DNA of 64,000 nucleotides from Rhodanobacter sp. ANJX3 (GCF_014200755.1 NZ_JACHCM010000001.1:290218-354217); one strand, 5' to 3'. Shown: positions 18,702 through 28,452, counted from the first letter of the stretch. The notes: generated from the sequence alone by a model not told the origin. Numbers and translations: made by a program.

Positions 18702-19214
18702 TTAGAGCTTAGTCGCCATGGCGAGGTGATTCTCTAAAGTGGGCAACGTCTCAGAGGCGAATGACTTCAAGTCGCTGTTCTTGCCAGACGCTGCCTCCTT
18801 CTTAAATAGAGTAGCCGTCTGTTGATGATCCATGACCATCATCGATTTATACGCTTTGTCGAACGCTTCGCCATTGAGCGTACCCAATTTCGTGAGCTTC
18901 GCCTGCTGCGATGAAGTTGGGCCCGTCGCCGGCGTATAGCCATCTTTCTGCGCCGTTTGAGCGAGCTCATCACCGACCTTGGTGTGATCTGCAATCATTG
19001 TGTTTGCGAAACTTTTGACGTCGTCGGATTTAGCGTGCGCCTCAGCCAACTTGCTCGCGGCCACTTCAGTCAGTCCACCGGACGATGCCTTCGCGACAAA
19101 CACTGCGTCCTGTTTCGAGTGCATGCTTGAGCCATCAGACTGCGCCATACCAACTGGGGCAGCAAACGCCGCAGCAATGGCCAAACCAACCAGCATTTCT
19201 TTTTTTGGAAACAT
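18702..19214 (-). CDS. DUF4142 exported protein
   Basis: A 170-residue periplasmic or secreted protein. A Sec signal is visible (MFPKKEMLVGLAIAAAFAAP, cleavage likely after GMA at about 24). It is followed by a four-helix DUF4142 domain with the usual FVAKASSGGLTEVAASKLA, SFANTMIADHTKVGDEL and VMDHQQTATLFKKEA segments. DUF4142 proteins have a ferritin-like outline and are often tied to stress or metal responses, but the role is unproven. The ATG at 19214 has AAGGAG nearby; an upstream frame lacks a signal peptide. It stands alone. Confidence 0.88.
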   Translation of the reverse strand: MFPKKEMLVGLAIAAAFAAPVGMAQSDGSSMHSKQDAVFVAKASSGGLTEVAASKLAEAHAKSDDVKSFANTMIADHTKVGDELAQTAQKDGYTPATGPTSSQQAKLTKLGTLNGEAFDKAYKSMMVMDHQQTATLFKKEAASGKNSDLKSFASETLPTLENHLAMATKL

Positions 19215-19430
19215 GTCGACTCTCCTTGGGCTGGAACTCAATATTACTGCCCAACTGCGTGAGGAATGTGTGGATCGGAGAGGCTGCAAAGCTGCCGGAA
19301 AAAATTAATCCTCTCGGCTCATCAGAGTGAAATATGGACATCCATTTTTTTCTCGACTTGTTCACCCTGCAGGGTTCAACTTTAAGTCTCAAAATACATT
19401 AAGTGGATAATAACTTAGGCGGAAAACGTA

Positions 19431-19718
19431 ATGATCCAGCTAAATCCACCTATCCCTATGAATACCCCAAAAGGCGAAGGCTTCGCCCACGTCATGCTGG
19501 ACTACGGACCGGAATCGGATTTGTATTGGGTTGTTCTAATCGCGGAGACAGGTGAGATTTGGACTTATGCCAACCGATACGTCCGAGCGTCAAAAAACAT
19601 TACGCTCGGAAGATTAAGTCCTACCAAACCGACAGCGCCTTCAGCTTCAACGGCTGAAGAGCGCCAAGGAGGGCGCTCGATGAGGCCGCGAGCGGTTGAA
19701 AGTTATGAGCCTGCGTGA
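19431..19718 (+). CDS. Conserved small hypothetical protein
   Basis: A 95-residue protein whose first 62 residues look like a compact beta domain (FAHVMLDYGPESDLYWVVLIAETGEIWTYAN, ending NITLGR). Short proteins of this shape occur in phages and bacteria and often stop at the LGR position. The remaining 33 residues are low in structure and may come from loss of the original stop. The ribosome site is weak. Function unknown. Confidence 0.55.
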   Translation: MIQLNPPIPMNTPKGEGFAHVMLDYGPESDLYWVVLIAETGEIWTYANRYVRASKNITLGRLSPTKPTAPSASTAEERQGGRSMRPRAVESYEPA

Positions 19719-19788
19719 GCGCACGCCGCAAAGCTAATCGTCGACACTTGTCGATGCTACTGAATGCCACGAAATTGGAGGAGCACCC

Positions 19789-20013
19789 ATGACGACCTCG
19801 GTACCTGAAATGCACGAATATCGAAACGTGCGCTATAGATTTGGCTACTCCATCGACCAAGACGCCTTTGTTGGTCACATCCACTTCAAAGACGGCAAGA
19901 AAACGTTCACGTTTTACAAGGAAAATGCAGCCGACTGTGAAACTGACATCCGAGCGCTAGTGGATGAGGAGCTCTCAAAGGATCAGGACAATATGCAGTT
20001 CTCAGCAAATTAG
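19789..20013 (+). CDS. Small hypothetical protein
   Basis: A 74-residue soluble protein beginning MTTSVPEMHEYRNVRYRFGY with a good GGAGGA about ten bases before the ATG. A beta-hairpin-like stretch (FVGHIHFKDGKKTFTFYKE) is followed by an acidic helix. No family recognised. It lies 70 bases after another small gene in the same direction. Confidence 0.6.
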   Translation: MTTSVPEMHEYRNVRYRFGYSIDQDAFVGHIHFKDGKKTFTFYKENAADCETDIRALVDEELSKDQDNMQFSAN

Positions 20014-20147
20014 AAGAGCTACCTACCGGATACCCCGTTTCGACGTTTCCAATCCATTCCAGCGAAAAGCCGAGGTCTGGGGCTGAATATCGGTAGCGTA
20101 TACGGCTTAGAGACTTCAATCTGCGTATCGAGCGCAGGCAAATGTGA

Positions 20148-20205
20148 CCGGGCTACCGATTTCGCTTTGTAACCACTTCCAACATCCAATCGGTCGGTGG
20201 CCCGG
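20148..20205. terminator. Long hairpin between convergent genes
   Basis: CCGGGC-T-ACCGA (20148-20159) pairs with TCGGT-G-GCCCGG (20194-20205), a 12-pair stem with one T-G wobble and a 34-base loop. It lies between a plus-strand small gene and the 3' end of otsA, where a bidirectional terminator is expected. A short imperfect direct repeat (GCAGGCAAA) flanks it. Confidence 0.5.
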
Positions 20206-20227
20206 CAGGCAAAAGTGACGGTCAGAT

Positions 20228-21679
20228 TTAGGGGAGCGAATGTGGCTCGCTCGACAGAGTGTCAACGAACTTTCGCCGCCAAGCGGTCAGGTCATGTTTC
20301 TCGAGAACCGCCATCATCTTTCGCCATCTCTTCAGACGTTCTGACCGGGACATTCTCAAGGCCTTCTCAAGCGCTTGTACTACTTCATCGATATCATTCG
20401 GGTTAACGAGCAATGCGCCGTCAAGCTCGTGAGCAGCCCCGGCAAATTCGGAAAGTATCAAAACCCCAGGATCGCTGGGGTCTTGGGATGCCACATACTC
20501 TTTTGCGACCAAGTTCATGCCGTCGCGTAGCGGTGTAACGATCGCCACCTTGGCGGCTCGGTAGTATCCGGCGAGAACTTCATGCGGGAAAGATTGATTG
20601 ACATAGCGAACCGGGACCCAATCCGCGGTCGCGTACTTTCCGTTGATGTGGCCGGCCTCACGTTCGAGCTCTCGACGAATCTGCCGATACTGAGGCACTG
20701 TGCCGCGCGAGGGCGGAGTGATCTGCAGCAGCGTTACTTTTCGCTGCATGTTGCCGTTGTTTTCCAGGAACGCCGAAAACGCCCTTAGTCGGTCGGCCAG
20801 CCCCTTGGAATAATCGAGCCGATCCACGCCTATTACCAGCGACCGGTCCACCATACTTGCCTTGAGGTTCTTGACCGTCACATCCTGTGACGCGTCTCTC
20901 GCTAGGCGAGCCACCTTTTCGGTATCGATGCTAATGGGGAAGACGCCCACTTGAAACACCCTCCCGCTCGGGCTGCGGATCCGGCCCTTCGTTCGCATGG
21001 CGGCCCCCAGTTCATGGAGGAAATAGTCCTCAAGGGCCCGCGCATCGCGCGCAGTGTGAACGCCGACGAGATCGTAGCTGGCAAAGCTCCCGAATAGCGC
21101 CCGGTGCTTTGGCAGCGCAATGAGCAGCGCTGCCGCGGGCAGTGGGGTGTGCAGAAAGAAGCCTATTCTATTTTTTATGCCGCGCGCACGTAGCGCCGAA
21201 CCCAGGGGAATTAGGTGATAGTCGTGGATCCACACGACGTCATCCGGATTGATCAAATGGAAAAGTTTGTTGGCAAACGTTTCATTGATGCGGAGGTATC
21301 CATCCAGATCCTTTCGACGGTAATTGACCAGGTCAGGACGATAATGAAACAGCGGCCATAACGCGCTATTGGAAAAGCCGGTGTAGAACTGCTCATGATC
21401 TGGGCGTGAGAGGTCAATGGTTACGTAGTCCACCTGCCCGTTCGATACACGATGAACCACATCACCTGTGACGCTACCAATCTTTCCACTCCATCCAAAC
21501 CATAGTCCACCGCTTTCGGCGAGTGCTGCGCTCATGGCGGATGCAAGCCCTCCTGTGGAGGTTTCGCCGGGAAGAGCTACGCGATTGGAAACTACGATTA
21601 AACGTGACTTGGTCTCTGAGTTCGACGATTTCATCGCTGCCGCCGCCGCCCGCATACCGGAGCTTTCTTTTGCGTTCAT
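20228..21679 (-). CDS. otsA: Trehalose-6-phosphate synthase OtsA (GT20)
   Basis: A 483-residue retaining glycosyltransferase of family GT20 that makes trehalose 6-phosphate from UDP-glucose and glucose 6-phosphate for osmotic and desiccation tolerance. It shows VVSNRVALP near the start, WIHDYHLIPLG near 150, FFLHTPLP with the conserved HTP, GVDRLDYSKGL near 270, and PLRDGMNLVAKEYVA near 370. I chose the ATG at 21679, which has GAAGAGGA upstream; a TTG five codons earlier is possible. The N-terminal 25 residues are a Ser/Ala-rich extension. No otsB is next to it. It is divergent from the alcohol dehydrogenase gene. Confidence 0.94.
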   Translation of the reverse strand: MNAKESSGMRAAAAAMKSSNSETKSRLIVVSNRVALPGETSTGGLASAMSAALAESGGLWFGWSGKIGSVTGDVVHRVSNGQVDYVTIDLSRPDHEQFYTGFSNSALWPLFHYRPDLVNYRRKDLDGYLRINETFANKLFHLINPDDVVWIHDYHLIPLGSALRARGIKNRIGFFLHTPLPAAALLIALPKHRALFGSFASYDLVGVHTARDARALEDYFLHELGAAMRTKGRIRSPSGRVFQVGVFPISIDTEKVARLARDASQDVTVKNLKASMVDRSLVIGVDRLDYSKGLADRLRAFSAFLENNGNMQRKVTLLQITPPSRGTVPQYRQIRRELEREAGHINGKYATADWVPVRYVNQSFPHEVLAGYYRAAKVAIVTPLRDGMNLVAKEYVASQDPSDPGVLILSEFAGAAHELDGALLVNPNDIDEVVQALEKALRMSRSERLKRWRKMMAVLEKHDLTAWRRKFVDTLSSEPHSLP

Positions 21680-22007
21680 TCGATTCCTCTTCAATCGGGC
21701 TTTGAGAAATATCTTGTTTTATCTAAAGGCAAAATCGCGTCAATCGCCGGGGCCACTTCGTGCCTCGGCGGTGCAGAGCATGCCGACGATCACGAATTCG
21801 ATCGACCTGTAAAGGAAGGTGCTCAAAGCGGGCCGGCTGAAGCTTCGGCGTTCATATCTTTCAGACACCACACCTCGGGGTAGTCGCTGGTGTCGCTCCT
21901 TAGGAGCAGAGATGCGCGGGAAAGTGAGATCGCAGTGACGTCAGGTAATCACTTTTGATTGACCTTAAATTTCGCATGGTGGGGCTCCCTTCCAGAGGAG
22001 ATGGATC
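21680..22007. promoter_or_regulatory. Divergent promoter region of otsA and the alcohol dehydrogenase
   Basis: About 330 bases separating two divergent genes. A small palindrome, GCTCC-TTA-GGAGC, lies at 21895-21907 and is a possible operator. GAGGAGAT just before 22008 is the ribosome site of the plus-strand gene. No promoter could be assigned with confidence. Confidence 0.4.
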
Positions 22008-23171
22008 ATGCAAGCTTTGACTTATCACGGCACGAAAGACGTCCGCGTCGAAACCGTACCCGATCCAAAAATTGAAGCGGGTGACGACGTGATTTTGCGA
22101 GTCACAGCGACTGCTATCTGCGGCTCAGACCTTCATCTGTACCACGGCAAGATTCCAGAATTGAAATCTGGAGATATCTTAGGCCACGAATTTATGGGAG
22201 TCGTTGAGGAAGCCGGCAAAGACGTCACCGCAGTTAAGAAAGGTGACCGCGTGGTGATTCCTTTTGTTATTGCCTGCGGCGAGTGCTACTTCTGCGCGCA
22301 GGAATTATATTCCGCGTGCGAGACCACCAATCCAAACCAAGGCGCAGCGCTCAAGCACAAGGATAAAATAACGCCCCCAGCCGCCTTGTTTGGCTATAGC
22401 CATCTCTACGGTGGAGTGCCCGGAGGCCAAGCTGAATTAGTGCGTGTACCGAAAGCTAACGTTGGCCCATTTGCTGTCCCGGGTAGCTTGTCCGATGAGC
22501 GCGTTCTGTTTCTAAGCGACATCCTCCCGACAGGTTATCAGGCCGCGCTTAATGCGGAAATCAAGCAGGGATCAACGGTGGCCATTTTTGGCGCCGGACC
22601 GGTGGGGCTTATGGCGGCTGCGTCAGCGAAGCTCATGGGAGCGGAAACTATTTTCATGGTCGATAACGTTGGTTACCGTCTGGATTTTGCAAAAGCCACA
22701 TATGGAGTGATACCGATCAACTTCGATGATGTCGAACCTTCTGAGAAGATCTTGGAGTCGACGCGTGGAAGAGGTGTAGATGCGAGTATCGACGCAGTCG
22801 GCTTTGAGGCCAAAGGGAATATGGGGGACAGCCTGATGACCGCGTTAAAGGCGGAAACTAGCTCGGGCGCAACCCTTCGTCAGTGCATTGCGTCGACGCG
22901 CCGTGCGGGTATCGTCAGCATTCCAGGCGTCTATGCCGGCTTCGTCAACGCGTTTCTGATAGGGGATGCGTTCGACAAAGGTCTGTCATTCAAGATGGGA
23001 CAGACCCACGTACAGAAATATCTCCCGAAACTTCTTCAGCATATTGAAGACGGCGATCTTCAGCCGGACGTGATTATTTCGCACCGAATGAATCTTGCTG
23101 ATGCGGCACTTGGCTACAAGACCTTCAACGACATGGCCGACGCCTGCCGCAAGGTAGTGCTCACTCCATAG
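22008..23171 (+). CDS. Zinc-dependent alcohol dehydrogenase (glutathione-independent formaldehyde dehydrogenase-like)
   Basis: A 387-residue medium-chain dehydrogenase. Catalytic zinc ligands are C38 and H60-E61 ([17 protein letters not shown]). The structural zinc site is C90, C93, C96 and C104. The Rossmann motif is [10 protein letters not shown] near 195. A long loop with [21 protein letters not shown] matches the formaldehyde dehydrogenase/threonine dehydrogenase-like subgroup that oxidises formaldehyde or short alcohols with NAD. It has a strong ribosome site and is followed by a hairpin. Nearby YdeP/FdhF-like and SDR genes suggest a shared stress regulon, which is inference. Confidence 0.9.
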   Translation: MQALTYHGTKDVRVETVPDPKIEAGDDVILRVTATAICGSDLHLYHGKIPELKSGDILGHEFMGVVEEAGKDVTAVKKGDRVVIPFVIACGECYFCAQELYSACETTNPNQGAALKHKDKITPPAALFGYSHLYGGVPGGQAELVRVPKANVGPFAVPGSLSDERVLFLSDILPTGYQAALNAEIKQGSTVAIFGAGPVGLMAAASAKLMGAETIFMVDNVGYRLDFAKATYGVIPINFDDVEPSEKILESTRGRGVDASIDAVGFEAKGNMGDSLMTALKAETSSGATLRQCIASTRRAGIVSIPGVYAGFVNAFLIGDAFDKGLSFKMGQTHVQKYLPKLLQHIEDGDLQPDVIISHRMNLADAALGYKTFNDMADACRKVVLTP

Positions 23172-23179
23172 TGAATCTG

Positions 23180-23208
23180 GCGGGTTCGCGCATCTTCGTT
23201 CAACCCGC
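23180..23208 (+). terminator. Terminator-like hairpin after the alcohol dehydrogenase
   Basis: GCGGGTT and AACCCGC are perfect seven-base arms with a 15-base loop, starting nine bases after the stop codon. There is no clear T-run. Confidence 0.5.
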
Positions 23209-23314
23209 TTGATGAGCGCTACCGTAAGTCCAAACGCCGCAGCGCGACAAATCGCATTAATGATTTTTTTGTTAAAACGCTGCGCCTTAAAACCACAAGC
23301 TCGTGGAGCCATCG

Positions 23315-23473
23315 ATGAATAAGCCCCAAAATAACGAATCCGATACTCAGCCCGATAGCGATAATAAAAAGCGATCCTCTGAGAGTTCATCAATTCCCAC
23401 CAAGCCGGAAGATACCGACGCAAGCGGCGATGCGCTGAACGGTACGGGTGAGGACAACCACCACAACCAGTAG
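23315..23473 (+). CDS. Small disordered hydrophilic protein
   Basis: A 52-residue reading frame with GTGGAG seven bases before its ATG. The product is rich in Asp, Asn, Ser and Lys with no hydrophobic stretch (it starts MNKPQNNESDTQPDSDNKK and ends GEDNHHNQ). It lies 72 bases before the YdeP/FdhF-like gene in the same direction. Such small hydrophilic proteins often appear beside stress genes; no family is recognised. Confidence 0.5.
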   Translation: MNKPQNNESDTQPDSDNKKRSSESSSIPTKPEDTDASGDALNGTGEDNHHNQ

Positions 23474-23545
23474 GCGAGGCGCGCAGGCTGGATTCGTCTC
23501 ACTCGCGCGGTAGCGCCTTCCAAAAAATCTAACGGGTAAGTAGCT

Positions 23546-25837
23546 ATGACTGACGAAAAGGTGGAGCCTGTAACCCCGAGTGAGCCGGCTGGCGGATGGG
23601 GGTCTCTCAAAGGTATTGGCAGCGTCTTTCTTCGAGAATTACCTAGTCCAACGATTGTGCAGACCCTGCTGCGCCAAAACAAAACCGAGGGTTTCATGTG
23701 CAGCTCGTGTGCGTGGGGCAAGCCGGCACATCCGCACAAATTCGAGTTTTGCGAAAACGGGGCCAAATCCACGATATGGGAGCTGACCAAAAACCGATGT
23801 ACGCCGGAGTTCTTCGCCAAGTATACGGTTACCGAACTGCTCGAATGGCGGGATTACGATCTGGAGATGGAAGGCCGGTTGACTCATCCCATGCGCTACG
23901 ACGAAGCCACGGACAAGTATGTCGAATGCACATGGGAGGCGGCCTTCGAAGGCATTGGATCGTCGCTGAAAACCCTCGATCCTAAATCAGTTGTCTTCTA
24001 CGCCTCGGGCAAGGCCGGTCTGGAAGCCTCCTATCTTTACGCGCTATCGGCGCGCCTGTACGGGAACAACAATCTTCCTGACAGCTCGAACATGTGCCAC
24101 GAAACAACGTCGGTGGGCCTGAAAAAGGTCATCGGATCGCCCGTCGGGACATGTGTGCTTGAAGACTTCGAACACTGCGACGCCATCTTCTACTTTGGAC
24201 AAAATCCCGGAACCAACAGCCCCCGCTTCCTTCATCCTCTCCAGGACGCAGTCAAGCGAGGCTGCAAGATCATTACTTTTAACCCCGTTCGCGAGCAGGG
24301 CCTGCTCCGCTTCGTCAATCCTCAAAATCCGCTGCAAATGCTCACCGATGATGCGACGGAACTATCGCATATGTACCTGCAGGTTAGGCCTGGCGGCGAT
24401 ATCGCCGCACTGATGGGGCTTTGCAAGCACGTGCTCGCGGTCGACGCGGCACGGATTGCCGAGGGGTCGCCAGGCGTGCTCGATCGTGCATTCATCGACC
24501 AGCACACCCATGGGTTCAACGCCTTTGTCGATATTGCCAGCGCGGTGACATGGGAAACGATAGAAGCGGCCTCGGGCCTGGCGCGCGCTGACCTTATGGC
24601 GGCGGCAGATGTGTATATCGCGTCCGAGCGCGTCATCGGCGTTTACGGTATGGGCCTGACCCAGCACGTTCATGGATCCCAGAGCATTGGCATGCTCGTA
24701 AACCTGATGCTGCTGCGGGGAAATATCGGCCGCCAGGGCGCCGGCATGTCGCCAGTGCGTGGCCATTCCAACGTACAAGGCCAGCGCACGGTGGGCATCT
24801 CGGAAAAACCGGAGCTGGTGCCGCTCGACAAGCTGGCGGAAATGTTCGATTTCGAGCCACCCCGAGAAAAGGGGCTAACCACCGTCGACGCCTGCGAAGG
24901 TATTCGCGATGGCTCAGTTAAAGGCTTTATCAGTCTGGGCGGGAACTTTGTCCGCGCGATACCCGATCGGGCCATCATGGAAGAGGCGTGGACGCGCCAG
25001 GAAATCACTGTCTACATCGCTACCAAACTCAACCGCAGTCACCTGGTGCACGGTAAAGCCTCCTATCTCCTGCCGTGTCTGGTTCGATCCGAAGAAGACA
25101 TCCAGGCTAGCGGTCCGCAGTCTGTCTCGATCGAAGACAGCTTCAGCCATATCTACGGGTCCATCGGTAAACGAGCGCCCGCCAGCGAACACCTTCTTTC
25201 GGAGCTGGCGATCATCGCAGGCATTGCCAAAGCGACGCTACCCGAACATCCCAAGCGCCCGTGGGACGAGTGGACGGCGGACTACAGTCGGGTTCGGGAT
25301 CTTATCGCCGAGACATACGCAAAAGAGTTTCACGACTTCAATCAACGGATGTTTCAGCCGGGAGGTTTCTATCGGGGCAACCCAGCGCATGATCGCATTT
25401 GGAAAACCGAAAGCGGCAGGGCGGAATTTACTCATCCAACGGTCATCTCGGCCCTGGGAATCGGCGATGCACCGGGCCGATATCATCTGATCACAATGCG
25501 TTCGAACGATCAGTTCAACACGACGATCTACGGCTTCAGCGATCGACTGCGTGGTCTTGAGGGATCGCGGACAATTCTGCTGATCAACCCTGCGGACATG
25601 GCGCGCGCGGGTTTGAATGAAGGCGATGTCGTCAATCTCACAGGCGATGCGGAAGACGGGGTGCATCGAGAAGTATCCGGTTTGACGGTGACACCGTTCA
25701 ATCTCCCCGATGGCTGCCTGGGTGGCTACTACCCGGAAATGAATCCGTTGATACCTCTGTGGTATCACGACGAGGCGTCGAAGACGCCTGCGTCAAAGGG
25801 CGTTCCCGTGCGAATAGTGCGATCCGTTAGCCCATAA
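23546..25837 (+). CDS. FdhF/YdeP family molybdopterin oxidoreductase
   Basis: A 763-residue member of the molybdopterin oxidoreductase superfamily, YdeP branch (acid-resistance protein of Escherichia coli, related to formate dehydrogenase H). The N-terminal cysteines are C52, C55 and C69 (GFMCSSCAWG and FCENGAK), a reduced Fe-S motif typical of this branch. Molybdopterin-binding segments include YASGKAGLEASY, FYFGQNPGTNSPRF, GVYGMGLTQHVHG and a C-terminal beta barrel (RYHLITMRSNDQFNTTIYG). There is no Sec/Cys residue of the true formate dehydrogenase type that I can place. No twin-arginine signal is seen, so it is probably cytoplasmic. The reaction is unproven. Confidence 0.9.
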   Translation: MTDEKVEPVTPSEPAGGWGSLKGIGSVFLRELPSPTIVQTLLRQNKTEGFMCSSCAWGKPAHPHKFEFCENGAKSTIWELTKNRCTPEFFAKYTVTELLEWRDYDLEMEGRLTHPMRYDEATDKYVECTWEAAFEGIGSSLKTLDPKSVVFYASGKAGLEASYLYALSARLYGNNNLPDSSNMCHETTSVGLKKVIGSPVGTCVLEDFEHCDAIFYFGQNPGTNSPRFLHPLQDAVKRGCKIITFNPVREQGLLRFVNPQNPLQMLTDDATELSHMYLQVRPGGDIAALMGLCKHVLAVDAARIAEGSPGVLDRAFIDQHTHGFNAFVDIASAVTWETIEAASGLARADLMAAADVYIASERVIGVYGMGLTQHVHGSQSIGMLVNLMLLRGNIGRQGAGMSPVRGHSNVQGQRTVGISEKPELVPLDKLAEMFDFEPPREKGLTTVDACEGIRDGSVKGFISLGGNFVRAIPDRAIMEEAWTRQEITVYIATKLNRSHLVHGKASYLLPCLVRSEEDIQASGPQSVSIEDSFSHIYGSIGKRAPASEHLLSELAIIAGIAKATLPEHPKRPWDEWTADYSRVRDLIAETYAKEFHDFNQRMFQPGGFYRGNPAHDRIWKTESGRAEFTHPTVISALGIGDAPGRYHLITMRSNDQFNTTIYGFSDRLRGLEGSRTILLINPADMARAGLNEGDVVNLTGDAEDGVHREVSGLTVTPFNLPDGCLGGYYPEMNPLIPLWYHDEASKTPASKGVPVRIVRSVSP

Positions 25838-25889
25838 ACAATTGATACATGCGCATGGCGAGCTATCGTCAAAAATATCGGAGATGACC

Positions 25890-26873
25890 ATGGCAACAGC
25901 AAAAAAAGCAACGTCAAAAACCGCTCGGCTGCAGCGTCGCATTCAAAGCGCAACAGACGCGAAAGACGCAACTAAAAACACGCGCAAGAAAGCTCACAAG
26001 CCTTCACAAGCGGGAGCAAGGACGTATCCAACCAATCCGCTACCGAAGAAGCACTTGCGTAAGCCAGGGCTGGAATCGGATTTGGCTCTGGCTCCTCAAT
26101 TCGAAGCGCCGGCGTATCACGGCAGCGGGAAGCTCGATGGCCGGGTCGCCATCATTACCGGTGGCGATTCCGGCATTGGACGCGCTGTCGCCGTGCTCTT
26201 TGCGCGGGAGGGCGCCGATGTCGCCATCGTGTATTTGAACGAGCACAAGGATGCCCGCAAGACACGAGATCACGTCAAAGCGGAAGGCCGCCGATGCCTG
26301 TTGATCGATGGGGACGTGCGAGATTTCAGTTTTTGTAAAAAGGCGGTGGCAAAGACGATCAAGAAGCTCGGTAAGTTGTCGATCTTGGTCAACAATGCGG
26401 CGTTCCAGGAACATGCTGATCAATTGGAAGACATTACCGAGAAGCATTTCGAACTGACGCTGAGAACCAACCTCTTCGGTTACTTCCATATGGCCAAGGC
26501 ATCGCTACCTCACCTTGAAAGCGGCGACTGCATCATCAACACGGGATCCGAGACTGGGCTCTTCGGCAATGAAAACCTGTTGGATTATTCCATGACGAAG
26601 GGCGGCATTCATGCCTTCACCAAAGCGCTTGCGCGAAACCTGGTTGCCAAAGGGATTCGCGTTAATGCGGTTGCTCCCGGGCCTGTGTGGACACCGCTGA
26701 ACCCGGCCGATCAGTCGTAGAAGAAGATAAGAGACTTTGGAAAATCCAGCCCTATGGGCCGTCCCGCACAGCCGGAGGAAGTCGCCCCTGCTTATGTCTT
26801 TCTCGCCGCGCCGTCGTGCTCGAGCTACATTTCGGGTGCCATAGTGCCGGTGATGGGTGGCCCGTCCAACTAA
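25890..26873 (+). pseudogene. SDR-family oxidoreductase interrupted by an in-frame amber codon
   Basis: A short-chain dehydrogenase of the YhdF/YghA-like group with a Lys-rich N-terminal extension. The cofactor motif is TGGDSGIG at 90-97, NNAA near 165, the catalytic Ser is in INTGSETG, and LDYSMTKGG supplies Tyr and Lys. After NPADQS a TAG at 26718-26720 ends translation at residue 276. The same frame then continues for 51 codons with the family's normal C-terminus (FGKSSPMGRPAQPEEVAPAYVFLAAP ... GAIVPVMGG) to a TAA at 26871. The truncated protein would lack the last helices and strand of the Rossmann fold. The start at 25890 has CGGAG six bases upstream. Confidence 0.85.
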
Positions 26874-27475
26874 GCGGACGAAGAACTCTCGCCGGTGCTG
26901 GCGCCCTTCGACACCCGGAACGCCAGGCTTATCCGGGGGCCGACCACGCCGCGCTCTTTTGGCACGCCGTGGTCGTAATGCCATTGGCTCGTCCATGACA
27001 TGACCAGCAAGCTTCCCGCTTCCAGATCAATGGATAGGCGCCTATACGGCGCCTTTTTCCGGCGAATGAGCATACGGCGTGTCGCGCCCAGGGATAGCAC
27101 CGCAATAGGCTGATCGGCCTCGAGAAAAGAAAGCTTGTCATTGTGAGGTGCGACGCTGTCGTGTCCATCCCTGTAGAGGTTCAATCCCACGCTGTTGAAC
27201 GGAACATTGAGATAGTGGGTCACGAGGCCGAAAGCTTCGAGCAGGGTGGGCGACAGGTGGTCGTTGCGTAAAAAATGCGCACGTAGCCTGGGCACGTCCA
27301 CTTCACGGTCGTACATTGCCCGTCGCTCGGCCTGCCAGACGGTGTGCTCATGCAAATCTGCAAACCATCGGCCGGCGTCTTCTGGCGTCAGGACATTCGC
27401 GTAGTAACGGACCTCGCCCTCCGGCCCGCTCAACAAGGCCGATGTATCGCTGGCAAATAGGGAAGGCTGGCGCAT
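26870..27475 (-). CDS. alkB: AlkB-type alpha-ketoglutarate-dependent dioxygenase
   Basis: A 201-residue Fe(II)/2-oxoglutarate dioxygenase that repairs alkylated bases by oxidative demethylation. Iron ligands are H111 and D113 (APHNDK) and H169 (HYDHGVPK). 2-Oxoglutarate is held by R181 and R187 in GPRISLAFR. N98-L-Y (LNLYRDG) matches the NxY motif of the family. The ATG at 27475 starts at MRQPSLF; upstream codons are unlikely. Its stop overlaps that of the convergent SDR gene by four bases. A GIY-YIG gene lies 55 bases upstream in the same direction and may be co-transcribed. Confidence 0.92.
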   Translation of the reverse strand: MRQPSLFASDTSALLSGPEGEVRYYANVLTPEDAGRWFADLHEHTVWQAERRAMYDREVDVPRLRAHFLRNDHLSPTLLEAFGLVTHYLNVPFNSVGLNLYRDGHDSVAPHNDKLSFLEADQPIAVLSLGATRRMLIRRKKAPYRRLSIDLEAGSLLVMSWTSQWHYDHGVPKERGVVGPRISLAFRVSKGASTGESSSSA

Positions 27476-27530
27476 TGGGCGGAGCTTACAACGAGCTTGT
27501 ATCAAAATTTGAGACTCTCGACATGAGGCA

Positions 27531-28172
27531 TCAAGACCTCAATGCGCAGCTCGACAAATACCATTGATGCACAGGCTCGGGGACAAGTTCTTTGCTTTCA
27601 ATACCTACCGATTCCATGGCATCCAGCGCGTCGCAAAGCATGCGGCGGTATCTCGGATCTCTCGCCTGGTCGTGCTGATTTTTATCTTGCCAGTCGACGA
27701 TCTGAAATAGGCGATCCGACCACGCAAAGAGCAAGTCTGCGCGTTCTATCATTTGCGCACGAAGCCAAAGGCGCACCGGCGCGTGGACAGGATGGCCGTA
27801 TCGCTCGGCCAGTCTCTGCGCGATCTGAAAAACGGAATCGCCAACGCCGCGAAACCATTCCGTGTGCCCACCTGCCGTCGGTTTGATAGCAAGCGGCGCG
27901 GGTGCCTGATGTTCTGGCCAGCGCTCGATGAAGAGCCTTTCGATACGGCGGGCATCCTTTAGCCGATCCGTCTCGATCAGAAAACTCTCATCGAGGTCGA
28001 AGAACGCATAGAACCGGGGATGCAGCGCGTGGAATCTCACGATCGGTTGGTGCGAAAAGCCGACTTTGAGCAAGTCTTCCCCTCGACATTGGAGGACGTA
28101 CACAAACGTACGCCCTCCGTGCGCACGTCGAGGCACTCCGAAAAATTCTTCATGCGCGAGTTCAGATGCCAT
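27531..28172 (-). CDS. GIY-YIG/T5orf172-type nuclease-domain protein
   Basis: A 213-residue protein whose N-terminal half resembles the T5orf172/GIY-YIG nuclease fold: FVYVLQCRGEDLLKVGFSHQPIVRFHAL near 23-50, then a helix with DRLKDARRIERLFIERWPEH that should contribute the catalytic Glu. The C-terminal half is helical. I chose the ATG at 28172 (GGAAAA just upstream); the 55 codons before it look non-coding. It precedes alkB, which hints at a DNA-repair or defence role, but no methylase or restriction partner is present. Confidence 0.75.
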   Translation of the reverse strand: MASELAHEEFFGVPRRAHGGRTFVYVLQCRGEDLLKVGFSHQPIVRFHALHPRFYAFFDLDESFLIETDRLKDARRIERLFIERWPEHQAPAPLAIKPTAGGHTEWFRGVGDSVFQIAQRLAERYGHPVHAPVRLWLRAQMIERADLLFAWSDRLFQIVDWQDKNQHDQARDPRYRRMLCDALDAMESVGIESKELVPEPVHQWYLSSCALRS

Positions 28173-28423
28173 GATTTTCCATTCACGAAACTTTTGATGG
28201 AGCCGAAAGACTTCATTGACCAGAAAAAGTATGGACCGGCAACTGCATGGCAAAAGTCGATAGCTTGCGCTTGGAAGCATCGTTGCTCCAATCGCGCAGA
28301 TCGCTTGGGAGTTCGAAAGGCGCAAAAGTGTTAGCACCTATCAGCGCATCGGGATCATGCGAGAGACGTTTCGATCGACGCCAGGCAGGATGAGAGTTTC
28401 ACCGAACAGTATGAGACCGAATG

Positions 28424-28452
28424 AACTCAAGCAAGCCAACGCCGCTTGAGTT
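28424..28452. promoter_or_regulatory. Perfect 9-base inverted repeat upstream of cyoABCD
   Basis: AACTCAAGC and GCTTGAGTT are separated by 11 bases, and a further half-site, GCTTGAAC, occurs at about 28474. The repeat lies roughly 170-200 bases before cyoA and after a minus-strand gene start. It could be an operator for the oxidase operon or a terminator for something upstream; I cannot decide. Confidence 0.4.
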
